The notes under the pieces were generated by a model, which saw only the letters and a list, made by a program, of their open reading frames with translations, had not been told where the DNA came from and made no database searches. The position numbers were made by a program, and so were the translations under genes. A stretch of 64,000 bases of DNA. It comes from Acidobacteriota bacterium. Lineage in GTDB: Bacteria > Acidobacteriota > Blastocatellia > UBA7656. Below, in pieces: positions 33,517 to 42,584 of this stretch. The stretch spans positions 1-64,000 of the forward strand of contig JACQDB010000048.1 of the NCBI GenBank assembly GCA_016201275.1, in the 5' to 3' direction. How positions within the stretch are numbered: the stretch's first letter is position 1; every line of letters starts with the position of its first letter.

Positions 33517-33775
33517 ATCGTCTCAATCATTCGAGGAGTTTGGAGTACCTCGCAACAGGGCGGAAGCTTCCGCCATCGTGATCTTCCGCCTGAAGGCGGT
33601 ACTCCAAACCTTCTCTAAGGATGGTGGATGAAATCAAGTGCAAGTTCAGAGGTACGCCTTTAGGCGTGAAGCGTCTGCGTCAACTCACGCCTAAAGGCGT
33701 AACTCTGAACCTCAAGAATTGCGTCTTATTTCATCCACCATCCTAACTTTCTCGTCCCCGAATGATTGAGACGAT
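33517..33775. repeat. Nested inverted-repeat insertion between MFS and amylase
   Basis: Outer arms of 17 bp (33517-33533, ending CAATCATTCG) are matched exactly at 33759-33775. Inside are a second inverted pair, GTTTGGAGTACC (33539-33550) with GGTACTCCAAAC (33598-33609), and the family A copy. The stretch from 33467 to 33785 contains no gene. Confidence 0.7.
33619..33743. repeat. Palindromic element family A, copy 2 (TAA-flanked)
   Basis: 125 bp, same length as copy 1 at 138-262, with TAA directly outside both ends (33616-33618, 33744-33746). Outer arm GGATGGTGGATGAAAT differs from copy 1 (GGATTGTGG) at a base whose partner in the other arm has changed to match. Confidence 0.8.
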
Positions 33776-33785
33776 GCCAATAAAC

Positions 33786-35186
33786 CTATGGCTCATCAAT
33801 CAGCCCTGTACCGGGAACCGGCTGCACCGAGCCTTGCACGGTAAACGGTTCCTGCGCGTCGGCTTGAATGACGGCAGCTTCCGGCACGTTTTTATCCGCC
33901 ACATCTCGTACCCCTGCAACCAGCAACGCGGCGACTAACATACTCGCGCCACCCAGCATCACTACGTAAAGCGGATTGTTGCCGAAGACGTGCTTGACTA
34001 GCGGTTGAAAGGTCAGCGAGGCGATGATTTCGGGAATGACGATGAAGAAATTGAAGATGCCCATGTACACTCCCATGCGCGCCGCTGGTAAAGCGCCAGA
34101 CAAAATCGCGTAAGGCATGGAAAGAATCGAAGCCCAAGCAATGCCTACGCCAACCATCGTCAACAGCAACATCCATTGATCGTGAATGAAGTAAGTCGAA
34201 AGCAAACCCACACCACCGCAGACGAGCGAGAAGGCATGAACGGCTTTGCGACTGGTCGCCTCTGCAAGTTTCGGCAGACCGAAGGCGACGACAAAACAGA
34301 CAATCGAATACACCATAAAACAGATGCCGCCCCATTCACTGCCTCTGTCAAAAAGCTGAGACTCTTTACTCGGCGCGCCAAAAACATGATAAGAGGTGGT
34401 CAAGCCGAAAAACATCCACATACAAAACAGCCCTAACCAGGTGAAGATTTGCACCAAGGCGAGTTGCTTCATGGTCTTGGGCATCTCTTTAATCGCCGAA
34501 ACGATTTCGTTCACACCTGCGCTGAGGCCGCGATGCTCTTTCTTCAGACGCTCGAATTCTTCGAGGTTTTCCGGCGGGTACTCTTTCGAGGTAAAGACGG
34601 TCCACAGCACCGCCAAAAGAAAAGCCGCCGCGCCGATTTTAAACGAGTATTGCACGGTCAACGGAATGCCGCTTGCCGTGGTGCCGGTCACGCCTGCCTT
34701 CCTGAACAGATAAGGCAGCGCATTGGCCAGTGACGCGCCAATGCCTATGAAAAAACTCTGCATCACAAAGCCTACGGTGCGTTGTTCGATGTTGAGTTTA
34801 TCGGCAACGAAAGCGCGAAAAGGTTCCATGCTGATATTGATGCTGGCATCCAAAATCCATAACAGACTCGCAGCGACCCATAACAGAGGCGAATCGGGCA
34901 TGAAAAAAAGTGCGATGCTGGACAAAATCGCGCCGGTTAAAAAATACGGGCGACGCCGACCCAAACGATTCCAGGTTCTATCGCTCATCGAGCCAATAAG
35001 CGGTTGCACCAGCAATCCAGTCATGGGACCCGCCAGCCAGAGAAGCGGGATTTTATCTGCATCAGCGCCGAGCTTGGTATAGATGGCGCTCATATTTGCA
35101 AGCTGCAAGCCCCAGCCAAATTGTATGCCTAAAAAGCCGAAACTCATGTTCCAAATTTGCCAGAAACTTAAACGCGGTTTTTCCAT
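33786..35186 (-). CDS. MFS sugar transporter (SLC45/GPH-like)
   Basis: 466 residues from ATG at 35186, with AAGGAATGGG upstream. Twelve membrane spans are expected. Signature motifs are [16 protein letters not shown] after helix 2 (the RxGRRRP pattern) and, in the N-terminal half, [20 protein letters not shown], both typical of the sucrose/maltose-transporting SLC45-like group. The central loop ([20 protein letters not shown]) is cytosolic. Its neighbours are GH13 amylases, so the likely substrate is maltose or maltodextrin released by them. Confidence 0.88.
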   Translation of the reverse strand: MEKPRLSFWQIWNMSFGFLGIQFGWGLQLANMSAIYTKLGADADKIPLLWLAGPMTGLLVQPLIGSMSDRTWNRLGRRRPYFLTGAILSSIALFFMPDSPLLWVAASLLWILDASINISMEPFRAFVADKLNIEQRTVGFVMQSFFIGIGASLANALPYLFRKAGVTGTTASGIPLTVQYSFKIGAAAFLLAVLWTVFTSKEYPPENLEEFERLKKEHRGLSAGVNEIVSAIKEMPKTMKQLALVQIFTWLGLFCMWMFFGLTTSYHVFGAPSKESQLFDRGSEWGGICFMVYSIVCFVVAFGLPKLAEATSRKAVHAFSLVCGGVGLLSTYFIHDQWMLLLTMVGVGIAWASILSMPYAILSGALPAARMGVYMGIFNFFIVIPEIIASLTFQPLVKHVFGNNPLYVVMLGGASMLVAALLVAGVRDVADKNVPEAAVIQADAQEPFTVQGSVQPVPGTGLIDEP

Positions 35187-35239
35187 TCGCCCATTCCTTT
35201 TTGGTTGAACCACGAAGGACACCAAGAGCACAAAGCATA

Positions 35240-35278
35240 TTCGTAACTGGTTATTTGTTACTGGTTACTGGTTGTGGC
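35240..35278. repeat. GTTACTG heptamer repeats upstream of MFS gene
   Basis: Heptamers GTTACTG, GTTACTG, GTTGTGG lie at 35258-35278. A partly complementary TAACAAATAG segment follows at 35290, and nine-base TTCGTG-type repeats flank the region (35205-35240 and 35350-35385). It fills the 202-bp gap between the SDR and MFS genes. Confidence 0.6.
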
Positions 35279-35388
35279 TACGCAAACAAGTAACAAATAG
35301 CCGAATCAGGTTGGTGGTAATCAGTTACGCATATTCTTTTTTATTTTCCTCGTGTCCTTCGTGATCTTCGTGGTAAAAATTTTTCCGT

Positions 35389-36114
35389 CTAACGCGAGTA
35401 CAAGTTAAGGTCTTCGACGACGACATTGCGATCCAGCGACAGGACAAACAACAAAGCGCGCGCCAGATTCGCTACGTGAATGAAGCCGTCACGCGGCGCG
35501 TCTTCCCGTCGCGTATGTTCCACATCAACCAGGCCGGGGCAGAAATTGAAGACGCGAATATTAGCGCCGGTCTTGCGTAGATGATCGCGCAGGGATTCGG
35601 CAAACCCCAGCAGTCCGAATTTCGAGGCGCAATACGACGGCACATCTGCGTAACCGTGTTTACCGGCCTGCGAAGCGACATTGATGATGTCACCGAAATC
35701 GTGCGCCGTCATGCTCGGCAGCACCGCGCGCACCAGTCGCATAGCACCGCGCAGATTGGTATCCATCACCGTGTCCCAGCCTGCTTCGGTGATCGCGTGA
35801 ACCTCTTCAGGCACCGCCAAACCGGAGTTGTTGATGAGCAAATCCACGGCGCTCCAACGCCCAAGGGTGTAGTGGACTAGGGCTTCAACCTGATCGAAGT
35901 CGCGAATGTCGAAGGCGTAAGGAAAGACCCGCTCATAGCCTAAGTTGGTGTTAATATCATCAGCCGTTTGGTGCAACACATCTTTCCGGCGCGAAGCAAT
36001 CACCACGGTCGTCCCGGCTTTCGCTAAAGCTTCGGTGAAAGCGCGACCAATGCCGGTGCCGCCACCTGTGACGATAGCAACTTGTTGTGCAAGTGTTTTA
36101 GTTTTGAATTGCAT
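35389..36114 (-). CDS. Short-chain dehydrogenase/reductase
   Basis: 241 residues, classical SDR. The NAD(P)-binding motif TGGGTGIG is at about residues 16-23, the NNSG stability motif at about 95, and the catalytic Ser and Tyr-x3-Lys (NVASQAGKHG and PSYCASK) are present. Preceding SRRK suggests NADP preference. The substrate is unknown. The first ATG has no strong ribosome-binding site. Downstream is the MFS gene on the same strand, but repeat DNA lies between them. Confidence 0.92.
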   Translation of the reverse strand: MQFKTKTLAQQVAIVTGGGTGIGRAFTEALAKAGTTVVIASRRKDVLHQTADDINTNLGYERVFPYAFDIRDFDQVEALVHYTLGRWSAVDLLINNSGLAVPEEVHAITEAGWDTVMDTNLRGAMRLVRAVLPSMTAHDFGDIINVASQAGKHGYADVPSYCASKFGLLGFAESLRDHLRKTGANIRVFNFCPGLVDVEHTRREDAPRDGFIHVANLARALLFVLSLDRNVVVEDLNLYSR

Positions 36115-36162
36115 TCGTGTGAACTCTATATCCTGTATCTTATGTTTTGAATGCGTTTTGAA

Positions 36163-36385
36163 CCGGCGGTCGGAGACCGCCTCTCAACCGGAAATATTTT
36201 TTTCTCCCACGTTGAGAGGCGGTCTCCGACCGCCGCGCATTCAATCTCTCTCTCTCCACGTTGAGAGGCGGTCTCCGACCGCCGCGCATTCAATCTCTCT
36301 CTCTCCACGTTGAGAGGCGGTCTCCGACCGCCGCGCATTCAATCTCTCTCTCCACGTTGAGAGGCGGTCTCCGACCGCCGCGCAT
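36163..36385. repeat. REP palindrome array on the 3' side of the RAYT gene
   Basis: One palindrome in one orientation (GGCGGTCGGAGACCGCC, from 36163) is followed by four direct copies in the other orientation, each CCACGTTGAGAGGCGGTCTC and onward, starting at 36207, 36256, 36305 and 36352 (periods 49, 49, 47). CT-rich linkers separate them. The last copy runs into the stop codon of the transposase gene. Confidence 0.9.
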
Positions 36386-36948
36386 CAAACTTCCGGGCAC
36401 TCTTTCCAATACGCTTGCCAATCAATTTCTATCGGTACGCTTCCAGGTTCATGCGGAAAATAGGCGCGATAGCTTGACCATTTCCACTCAGCAGGATGAT
36501 TGCATAATCCGGCGCGTACAGGATTATTGTGTATATACTGAAGTTTTTGCTGCACAAACTTCAAACTCCAAAGTTCAACCGGAAAAAACTCTTTCAACCA
36601 CATCGCGTATTGATGAGAGCGTTTTTGTGGATTTTCCAACTTCAGTTTTGCGAGAGATTTTTCATGCCCTTCTACCCGCAACCACTCAATAATGTCATGA
36701 GCCGATACTCCTTTAATCTGTTTCATCACAGTGCCTATATTGTGTGCCAAGGGATTCACAATGATATGCAAATGGTCAGGCATAATTACATAGCCAATTA
36801 GCTTAAACGGGTATTTCTCTCTTGCTCCTGCAATGGCATCAATCAAAAATTGACAGGTCTTGTCGCGACGAAAAACCTGTACGCGCTTGTGCGTGACAAT
36901 GGTGGCGTAATGAAACAGATTTGGTTTTTGTGATTTCACAAATTTCAT
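36385..36948 (-). CDS. REP-associated tyrosine transposase (RAYT, Y1/IS200-like)
   Basis: 187 residues. The metal-binding HUH motif is His59-Leu-His61 in VIMPDHLHIIV and the catalytic tyrosine is Tyr138 in QQKLQYIHNNPVRAGL. This combination, with the NPVRAGL signature, is characteristic of RAYT proteins, which act on REP palindromes. REP-like palindromes flank the gene on both sides in opposite orientations, exactly as expected. Both active-site parts are intact, so it may be functional. Similar palindromes occur in many other gaps of this window. Confidence 0.93.
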   Translation of the reverse strand: MKFVKSQKPNLFHYATIVTHKRVQVFRRDKTCQFLIDAIAGAREKYPFKLIGYVIMPDHLHIIVNPLAHNIGTVMKQIKGVSAHDIIEWLRVEGHEKSLAKLKLENPQKRSHQYAMWLKEFFPVELWSLKFVQQKLQYIHNNPVRAGLCNHPAEWKWSSYRAYFPHEPGSVPIEIDWQAYWKECPEV

Positions 36949-36964
36949 CGTTCGCTACCACATC

Positions 36965-37066
36965 ACGGCGGTCAGAGACCGCCTCTCAACGGGCAATATT
37001 GTTTTTTTGCATCATGTTTCTTACACAATCCCGGCGGTCGGAGACCGCCTCTCAACGGGCAATATT
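36965..37066. repeat. REP palindromes on the 5' side of the RAYT gene
   Basis: Two copies (36965-37000 and 37031-37066) share GGCGGTC(A/G)GAGACCGCC, CTCAACGGGC and AATATT. They are inverted relative to the main array on the other side of the gene. Confidence 0.85.
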
Positions 37067-37142
37067 ATTTTAAAATTATCCCTCATAAGATTGAAATAAG
37101 CAGAGTCCGTAGCTTGCGCCCTGCTGTCTGATTGCCAACCTT

Positions 37143-39023
37143 TCACTGTAAAATACTGGCTGAACGCGCTGGCAAACTCACCTTGATCTTGCCGCCTTCA
37201 ACGCGAACCTCGCCGCTTACGCCTAATCTGTCAATCAAGGTTTTGCCGTCGGCAAGCTTTAAAGGCGTTACATCAATCTCGATCTGCGAAGCTTTCTTCG
37301 CGTTATTGAAAACCACTACGACAGCGCCTTGGTCGCCCACACGGGCGAATGAATAATCGTCATCACTGAAACCCAGGGTCACGAGTTTGCCTCTACGCAA
37401 AGGCTCTAGCTCGTGGCGCAATTTCACCACGCGACGCAAATGATTGAACACCTCGCGCTCATCCGCCGTGCGACCTTCTTCGCTGAAAGCGTTATGCTCA
37501 TCACCGGCAAAACCGCCGGGAAAATCGCGGCGATTATCAGGGTCATTGCCGCCTCGCATAGCGATTTCGTCGCCGTAATAAAGCAGCGGCACACCTCGCG
37601 TGGTCAGCAAAAAAGTCTGCGCCAACTTCAAGCCTTCTTTGGTCGCCCCCGGCTCATTCATAAAGCGCAACATATCGTGCAGCCCTAGAAACGGCACTAG
37701 CAAATCGGCATTCGGATAAAGAAAATCGTGCGACAGCATTTGCGGAATCGCCTTGATAGATTTGCCTTCGGCAAACGCTGAACGAATGGCGTAAAACAGC
37801 GCAAAATCAAATTCCGTGTCTATCTTTGAATCAATGCCATCAAAACGCTTCACGCCGCCTTGAAAAAAAGCCACCTGCGCGGGGTCGCCATCATATGTTT
37901 CGCCTACGACATTGACCTTCGGATATTGCTTCTTGATCGCCGTCATCCAATCGCGCCAAAAATCACGCGGCACGTAAGGCAAAGTGTCTTGGCGCACCGC
38001 GTCGAGTCCGGTCACGCCTATCCACCAAAGGGTGTTTTGAATCAAGTAACGCCGCGCCTCGACATCGTTTTGATTCATATCCGGCAAGATGTTTATGAAC
38101 CAACCGTCCAACACCGGCTTCAAAACTTCCGGCGGCGCGTACTTATCTTTCAACAACCAAGTCTGCCAAGTCTCGTTGATATGACTCGCTTCTGTGCCGT
38201 TGTACCAAGTTGGCGTCGGCATATCTTTCACCCAAGGATGGTAAGGACCCGTGTGATTCGCCACTTGATCTTGAATAATTTTAATGCCCATAGCGTGAGC
38301 GCGATCCACCAATTCTTTGAGCGTCGCCAAATCGCCGAAATGTTCTTCGACGCCGTAAAAATCAATTGCGCCATAACCGTGATAATCGGTAATCGGTTTG
38401 CCTTCGGGCATCTCTTTGAAATTCAAGCCGTCGTTGTTGTCGTACCAAGGGTTCAACCACAAAGCAGTGACGCCCAAATCTTTCAAGTAAGGCAGACGAT
38501 TGATAATGCCGCGCAAGTCGCCGCCGTGATAGGAACGCGGCTTGGCGCGATCAAGCAAGCCTTTTGATTTCACCGGGTCATCATTCGACGTATCGCCGTT
38601 GGCAAAGCGATCCGGCATGATTAAATAGATCACGTCGTCTTTGCTGATGCCTTGAAAGCGGCTACTGGAGCCAGTTTCAGGGAGTACCTCAAATTTCGCT
38701 GTCGTCGTTCCGCTCGGCGTCGTCACTTGCAAAGAGCGCACTCCGGGTTTTGCCGTCGCCGCAATAATCACATCCGCCCATAAATATGTGCCGTTGGCGT
38801 TGACCTTTATTGCGCCCGTCAAACGCAAGCCCGCGCCTGTGACGGAGACTTTCGCGCCTTGCAGATTTTTGCCGCGCAGCATCAAGCGCACGGGGTTGAT
38901 GGTGTGTTTCGCCCACCAACTCGGCGGCTCGACTTTGCTGACTTCGGGTGCTTGCGCCAGCGCCTTGGCACTGATGAAAAACAGCATGGCAAACAGCAGT
39001 GTTGTGGTTTTCAGTTTGTTCAT
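37143..39023 (-). CDS. Secreted GH13 amylase/cyclomaltodextrinase-like protein, type 2
   Basis: 626 residues from ATG at 39023, with signal peptide MNKLKTTTLLFAMLFFISAK. Residues about 25-115 are an IPT/cyclomaltodextrinase N-terminal beta domain (VEPPSWWAKHTINPVRLMLRG). The GH13 barrel follows with Asp346 (LDAVRQDTL) and Glu375 (VVGETYDG). The third catalytic Asp450 is kept, but the usual NHD reads LHD (Leu448). It is a close paralogue of the 42585-44498 protein. It probably hydrolyses maltodextrins or cyclodextrins in the periplasm. Confidence 0.92.
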   Translation of the reverse strand: MNKLKTTTLLFAMLFFISAKALAQAPEVSKVEPPSWWAKHTINPVRLMLRGKNLQGAKVSVTGAGLRLTGAIKVNANGTYLWADVIIAATAKPGVRSLQVTTPSGTTTAKFEVLPETGSSSRFQGISKDDVIYLIMPDRFANGDTSNDDPVKSKGLLDRAKPRSYHGGDLRGIINRLPYLKDLGVTALWLNPWYDNNDGLNFKEMPEGKPITDYHGYGAIDFYGVEEHFGDLATLKELVDRAHAMGIKIIQDQVANHTGPYHPWVKDMPTPTWYNGTEASHINETWQTWLLKDKYAPPEVLKPVLDGWFINILPDMNQNDVEARRYLIQNTLWWIGVTGLDAVRQDTLPYVPRDFWRDWMTAIKKQYPKVNVVGETYDGDPAQVAFFQGGVKRFDGIDSKIDTEFDFALFYAIRSAFAEGKSIKAIPQMLSHDFLYPNADLLVPFLGLHDMLRFMNEPGATKEGLKLAQTFLLTTRGVPLLYYGDEIAMRGGNDPDNRRDFPGGFAGDEHNAFSEEGRTADEREVFNHLRRVVKLRHELEPLRRGKLVTLGFSDDDYSFARVGDQGAVVVVFNNAKKASQIEIDVTPLKLADGKTLIDRLGVSGEVRVEGGKIKVSLPARSASILQ

Positions 39024-39165
39024 AATCGCATTCAAAAACGGGTCGGGACGGAGAGCAAGAAAAAGTTTGGCGTCCCGCCTTCAGGCGACAGATGCTGCAA
39101 TTGAAGCCTGCCGCCTGAATCCAAACCGCTCTCCACTTTGCGCCATTAACCAAGCACGCGGACAA

Positions 39166-39291
39166 TATAGCGGTTTGCAGTCGGTTGCGACCCAATGTCA
39201 GTAGCCCGACCGTGAGGGAGGGCTTGGATTCGCACGCAAGCCCTCCCTCACGGTCGGGCTACTGACACGCACGCAATTGCAAATCGCTATA
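39166..39291. repeat. Giant perfect hairpin with TATAGCG ends
   Basis: Two perfect 30-bp arms (39197-39226 and 39237-39266; core GTAGCCCGACCGTGAGGG) enclose a 10-base loop. Outside them TATAGCGGTTTGCA (39166-39179) faces TTGCAAATCGCTATA (39277-39291). The ends relate it to family D. It lies between the amylase and GxxExxY genes. Confidence 0.8.
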
Positions 39292-39329
39292 GTAAGTCGC
39301 CGATCAAAAGCGTTGCATCGAACCGCCCT

Positions 39330-39731
39330 TTACGGCGGCGACGGATTCACTCGCACACTCTTTCTGTCATTGGTAAAAAGTTTGCGCGCAAAAGCCGGTT
39401 GCGTGCCGAAATTGAGCAACAAGCCCACTTCAATATCGGTCGCTTTCAAATAATTAATCAATTGCGATTCGTGCGCCGGATGCAGACTTTCGGCAACTTT
39501 CAATACCAGAATTACTTTGTCGTTGACGACGATATCCGCCGCATAATCGCCAACATTTTCGCCATCGTAATACACCTGAATCGGTTGTTGCCGCACGGCG
39601 CGCAAACCAATCTTGCCAAGTTCCAGGCATAAGGCGCGCTCATAAACGCTCTCCAGAAAACCATAGCCGAGCGCGCTATAAACCTTATAAAACGCCGCGA
39701 TGATTTGTCTGGTCAGTTCCTCTTCTTTCAT
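39330..39731 (-). CDS. GxxExxY protein (PD-(D/E)XK-like fold)
   Basis: 133 residues. It carries the defining GxxExxY sequence, GFLESVY at 24-30. The nuclease-like core retains Asp66 (DYAADIVV) and Lys78, but the acidic residue usually preceding the lysine (ExK) is Val76 in VILVLKVAE. This may abolish catalysis. The C-terminus has the family-typical INYLKATDIEVGLLLNFG. Its biological role is not known. It stands alone among repeat elements. Confidence 0.88.
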   Translation of the reverse strand: MKEEELTRQIIAAFYKVYSALGYGFLESVYERALCLELGKIGLRAVRQQPIQVYYDGENVGDYAADIVVNDKVILVLKVAESLHPAHESQLINYLKATDIEVGLLLNFGTQPAFARKLFTNDRKSVRVNPSPP

Positions 39732-39808
39732 AGACTATCCGTAAAGCGCGATGCCAGCCGCGAAGCTTCCTGGCCTTCGTTCAAGGAAGCGGCAAGGCAA
39801 AAGTAAAT

Positions 39809-39908
39809 AGAGCATGTCGCAAAACTCCCGTAACAGCCTATAGGTTGTGTATAGTCAAACCATCGCACACAATATCTGGGCAGAACATCCATTTCTGCGA
39901 CACAAAAG
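39809..39908 (+). repeat. 100-bp element family C, copy 2
   Basis: Begins AGAGCATGTCGCAAAA and includes CAATATCTGGGCAGAACATC; the right end TGCGACAC is degenerate after that. It lies 22 bases from the family B copy 3. The 39732-40250 gap contains no gene. Confidence 0.75.
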
Positions 39909-39929
39909 ACCATCCCAAAGAGCGCGTCT

Positions 39930-40056
39930 TAGAGCGGTTTTTGTTTGAGATTACGGAAACCTCAAAGCCGTTGAGCGGCGGTCGAAGACCTTCGTGCGGT
40001 CGAAGACCGCTGCTTAACGATAGGGGAGTCCGTACACCCATATGCAAACCGCTCTA
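39930..40056 (+). repeat. 127-bp element family B, copy 3
   Basis: Begins TAGAGCGGTTTTTG and ends AAACCGCTCTA; same orientation as copy 1, exactly 127 bp. Its interior palindrome is well preserved. Confidence 0.85.
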
Positions 40057-40188
40057 GAATTGTGGACGCCATAACCTGCAAGACTTGAGTAATTTTCCAA
40101 TGCCCTGTACGGGTGGCCCTATGGTGGTCGCTCGCACAGGATTGTACTTTATTTACTCCACAATCCTTATTGCATCCACAATTCTTAC
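40056..40188. repeat. Degenerate family A/E composite element
   Basis: Left end AGAATTGTGGACGCCATAA and right end (complement) AGAATTGTGGATGCAATAA form imperfect terminal repeats resembling family A. Inside is a family E hairpin (40104-40140; CCTGTACGGGTGGCC with GGTCGCTCGCACAGG). It abuts family B copy 3. Confidence 0.55.
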
Positions 40189-40250
40189 TTGATTGATAGG
40201 CCAAAAACTTTTGCCTGGGTACAACTCCCCAGCCAAATTACCAAACGCGA

Positions 40251-42557
40251 TCACTGTCGCTGGCCGGTCAGCGTGGTCTTGGCGGCGCTCTTCTTTGCCG
40301 GTTTGCCCGCCGGTTTTTTGGCCACCTCAACACCTGCTTCAATGTGCGCGTGCCAAGGGATGCTTTCATTGGAAATCTCTTTGTGAGTCTTCAAGAAATC
40401 CAGCGAATAGGCAGAGGCATTAGGGTCGTCTTTGCGGTCCACGAAGTACGCGCCCTGTTCCGCCGCCTGCTTTCGCATTCCCAGCCGTTGATAGATTCGC
40501 ATCAAGTTGTAATGCGCCGACAAATCATCAGGGTCAATGGTTTGCAACGCCTCGAATTGACCACGCGCCAATTCAAATTTCTTCAATTGATAATAAGTTG
40601 AACCCAATTCGGTGCGCGCCTCGCGCAGTCGCGGAAAGGCGACAATCACTTTCTGCAAACCTTCGATAGCCGCTTCAAGTTTGCCTTGCTCGCGGTAAAT
40701 CAATGATTGATAAAACAGCGCTCGCAAACTTTCCGGCTCCAGTTTCAACGCCTTGTTGAGTGCTTGCAAAGAGAGGTCGTACTTTTGATAAAAGAAATTC
40801 GCCAGCGCTACGTTGATATGACCATCCGCATAATCAGGGCGCAACTCCGTCACTTTGGTAAAAGCGCGAACCGCTCTGGCATATTGCCTTTGCCCCAACA
40901 GCGCGATGCCGTAATTATTCCAGCGCATCCAGTCTTTATCATCAACCGGCTTGGCAAGGTTTTGGCCAAGGTTTAACAGCAGCGCTTTCTGCGCCATTTC
41001 GACCACAGGATAATCCACGCTCTTGTCCAACACCCAATTGGTGAAGCGCCGATTGAAGCGGCGATAATTCAGTTTCACGATCATTTGAATCGGCCCACAC
41101 ACGTCTGCCGGAAGTTTGAATTGATAGCGCACCAAGTCCGAACGCCCCGGCAAAATGGTGTTGTCAAAAGCGCGTGTGCGACCTTTCCACACCTGATGGA
41201 GGTCGTAAAATTCGCCGCCTTCGCCGACCAGACGATTGGTGTAGCTGTGCGCTTTGTCGTCAAGAAAACCATCGGGCTTCAGATAACCGCTGTGACAAAT
41301 CGTGCGCCCTGCGGCATCGTTGACCTGCAATTCAACCCACGATTCATAGAAGTCGCGTTGTTCGGGAACCAAGCTGTGGCCGATACCTTTGTTCTGAATC
41401 ACCACATTCAAAGTTACCACTTCGCCCGCTTTCAGTTGCACATTCTGTTTGTCGAGCGGCGCAATCAAATTGTCATCGCTGGCGTCCTCGCCGCTGCCTT
41501 TGCGTAGAGCGAAGAAATCTATATTGAAGAGATTGTCCTGCAAAAAGGCGGTGACTTTCTGCATCTGGTCTTGGTAGCCGTAAAATTCCGGTATCGCCGT
41601 GTTCGCGCCAAGCCAGCGATGCGATGCAAGCTTGCCATTTTTTGCCCCGTAATCGCCCGGCGCGTCGGTCTTGGGCATATGACATTCCTGGCACGAATAG
41701 ACTTTATCTTTTTTATAAAAAGGCAGCGGCGACTGCTTCGCCCAAGATGATTGCTGCCACTCGTCATAAGTCGAAAAAGCGCGCAGCCATTTGTAATCGT
41801 TCAACGATTTCGGCAACGCCGCTTTGTGACAAGCGCCGCAAAATTCCGGTGATTTATAAATCTCTTTCATCACCGCTTTCTGGTGCAAATCGGGGCGCTT
41901 GAATATTTCCTCATCGCTGACCTGTCGGGTCACCGGAGCGCCGTTGTCATCCACCATCACCGCCGGAACGCCCATCACATAACTGCCCATCCCTGCGGTC
42001 GGTTGCAGACTTTGAATCGAATGACAGACCGAACAAGTGATGCCGTCTTCATCAAACGAACGATCCACTTTCGACGCCGAGGTGAGCGAACCGGAAAACA
42101 GCGCAATCGGATTGTGACAACCTTCACAGTGGCGCGAATACTCTATGCCTTTGGTGTTGATTAACAACTCGACATTCTTTTTGTAGAAAGGGGCGCGAAA
42201 CGAATTGGCGTGCGCCGTCTCGCGCCATTCCTGATGCGCTGCCTTGTGACACTTGGCGCAATAATCCGCCGTATAAAAGGTCGCAGGGTCTATGAAACCG
42301 CCGCTTGCCGAGTTTGCCAAACTCGGCAGGAACGGTTTATCTTTGCCGAATTTGAAATCGTAGGTTCTGATGATCTCGTCATTATAAGAGGCATTGGCAT
42401 CGGGTTGCGGCGCGGCGTTTTTCTCTGTATGACCGCTGACCAACCCGGCAAAAACGAGCAGGCAAAACAGCAAAGTAATCCCTCGCGCCAGCCGATTGCG
42501 ACGCGCTCCCCGAGGCCGATTCGCACGGGCAGACCACTCCGATGTAGTTTGATTCAT
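40251..42557 (-). CDS. Pentahaem cytochrome c554-like / TPR fusion protein
   Basis: 768 residues, start ATG at 42557 with GGAG upstream. A signal anchor spans about residues 25-42. Five CxxCH haem sites are at 100-104, 144-148, 175-179, 240-244 and 289-293, spaced as in cytochrome c554-like multihaem proteins. A beta domain follows (about 350-520). At least four TPR units occupy about 560-745. It is periplasmic and membrane-tethered, with a possible role in electron transfer or as an assembly platform. It is the last gene of the glucan cluster, 27 bases after the amylase, which is an unexpected partner. Confidence 0.9.
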   Translation of the reverse strand: MNQTTSEWSARANRPRGARRNRLARGITLLFCLLVFAGLVSGHTEKNAAPQPDANASYNDEIIRTYDFKFGKDKPFLPSLANSASGGFIDPATFYTADYCAKCHKAAHQEWRETAHANSFRAPFYKKNVELLINTKGIEYSRHCEGCHNPIALFSGSLTSASKVDRSFDEDGITCSVCHSIQSLQPTAGMGSYVMGVPAVMVDDNGAPVTRQVSDEEIFKRPDLHQKAVMKEIYKSPEFCGACHKAALPKSLNDYKWLRAFSTYDEWQQSSWAKQSPLPFYKKDKVYSCQECHMPKTDAPGDYGAKNGKLASHRWLGANTAIPEFYGYQDQMQKVTAFLQDNLFNIDFFALRKGSGEDASDDNLIAPLDKQNVQLKAGEVVTLNVVIQNKGIGHSLVPEQRDFYESWVELQVNDAAGRTICHSGYLKPDGFLDDKAHSYTNRLVGEGGEFYDLHQVWKGRTRAFDNTILPGRSDLVRYQFKLPADVCGPIQMIVKLNYRRFNRRFTNWVLDKSVDYPVVEMAQKALLLNLGQNLAKPVDDKDWMRWNNYGIALLGQRQYARAVRAFTKVTELRPDYADGHINVALANFFYQKYDLSLQALNKALKLEPESLRALFYQSLIYREQGKLEAAIEGLQKVIVAFPRLREARTELGSTYYQLKKFELARGQFEALQTIDPDDLSAHYNLMRIYQRLGMRKQAAEQGAYFVDRKDDPNASAYSLDFLKTHKEISNESIPWHAHIEAGVEVAKKPAGKPAKKSAAKTTLTGQRQ

Positions 42558-42584
42558 AATCTTTCTCCGCTAATGTTGCGTTGA

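Noticed and set aside
36207-36385. Four regularly spaced direct repeats, like a small CRISPR array.
   Set aside because: The linkers between repeats are also near-identical CT-rich sequence, not unique spacers. The units are REP palindromes beside a RAYT gene.
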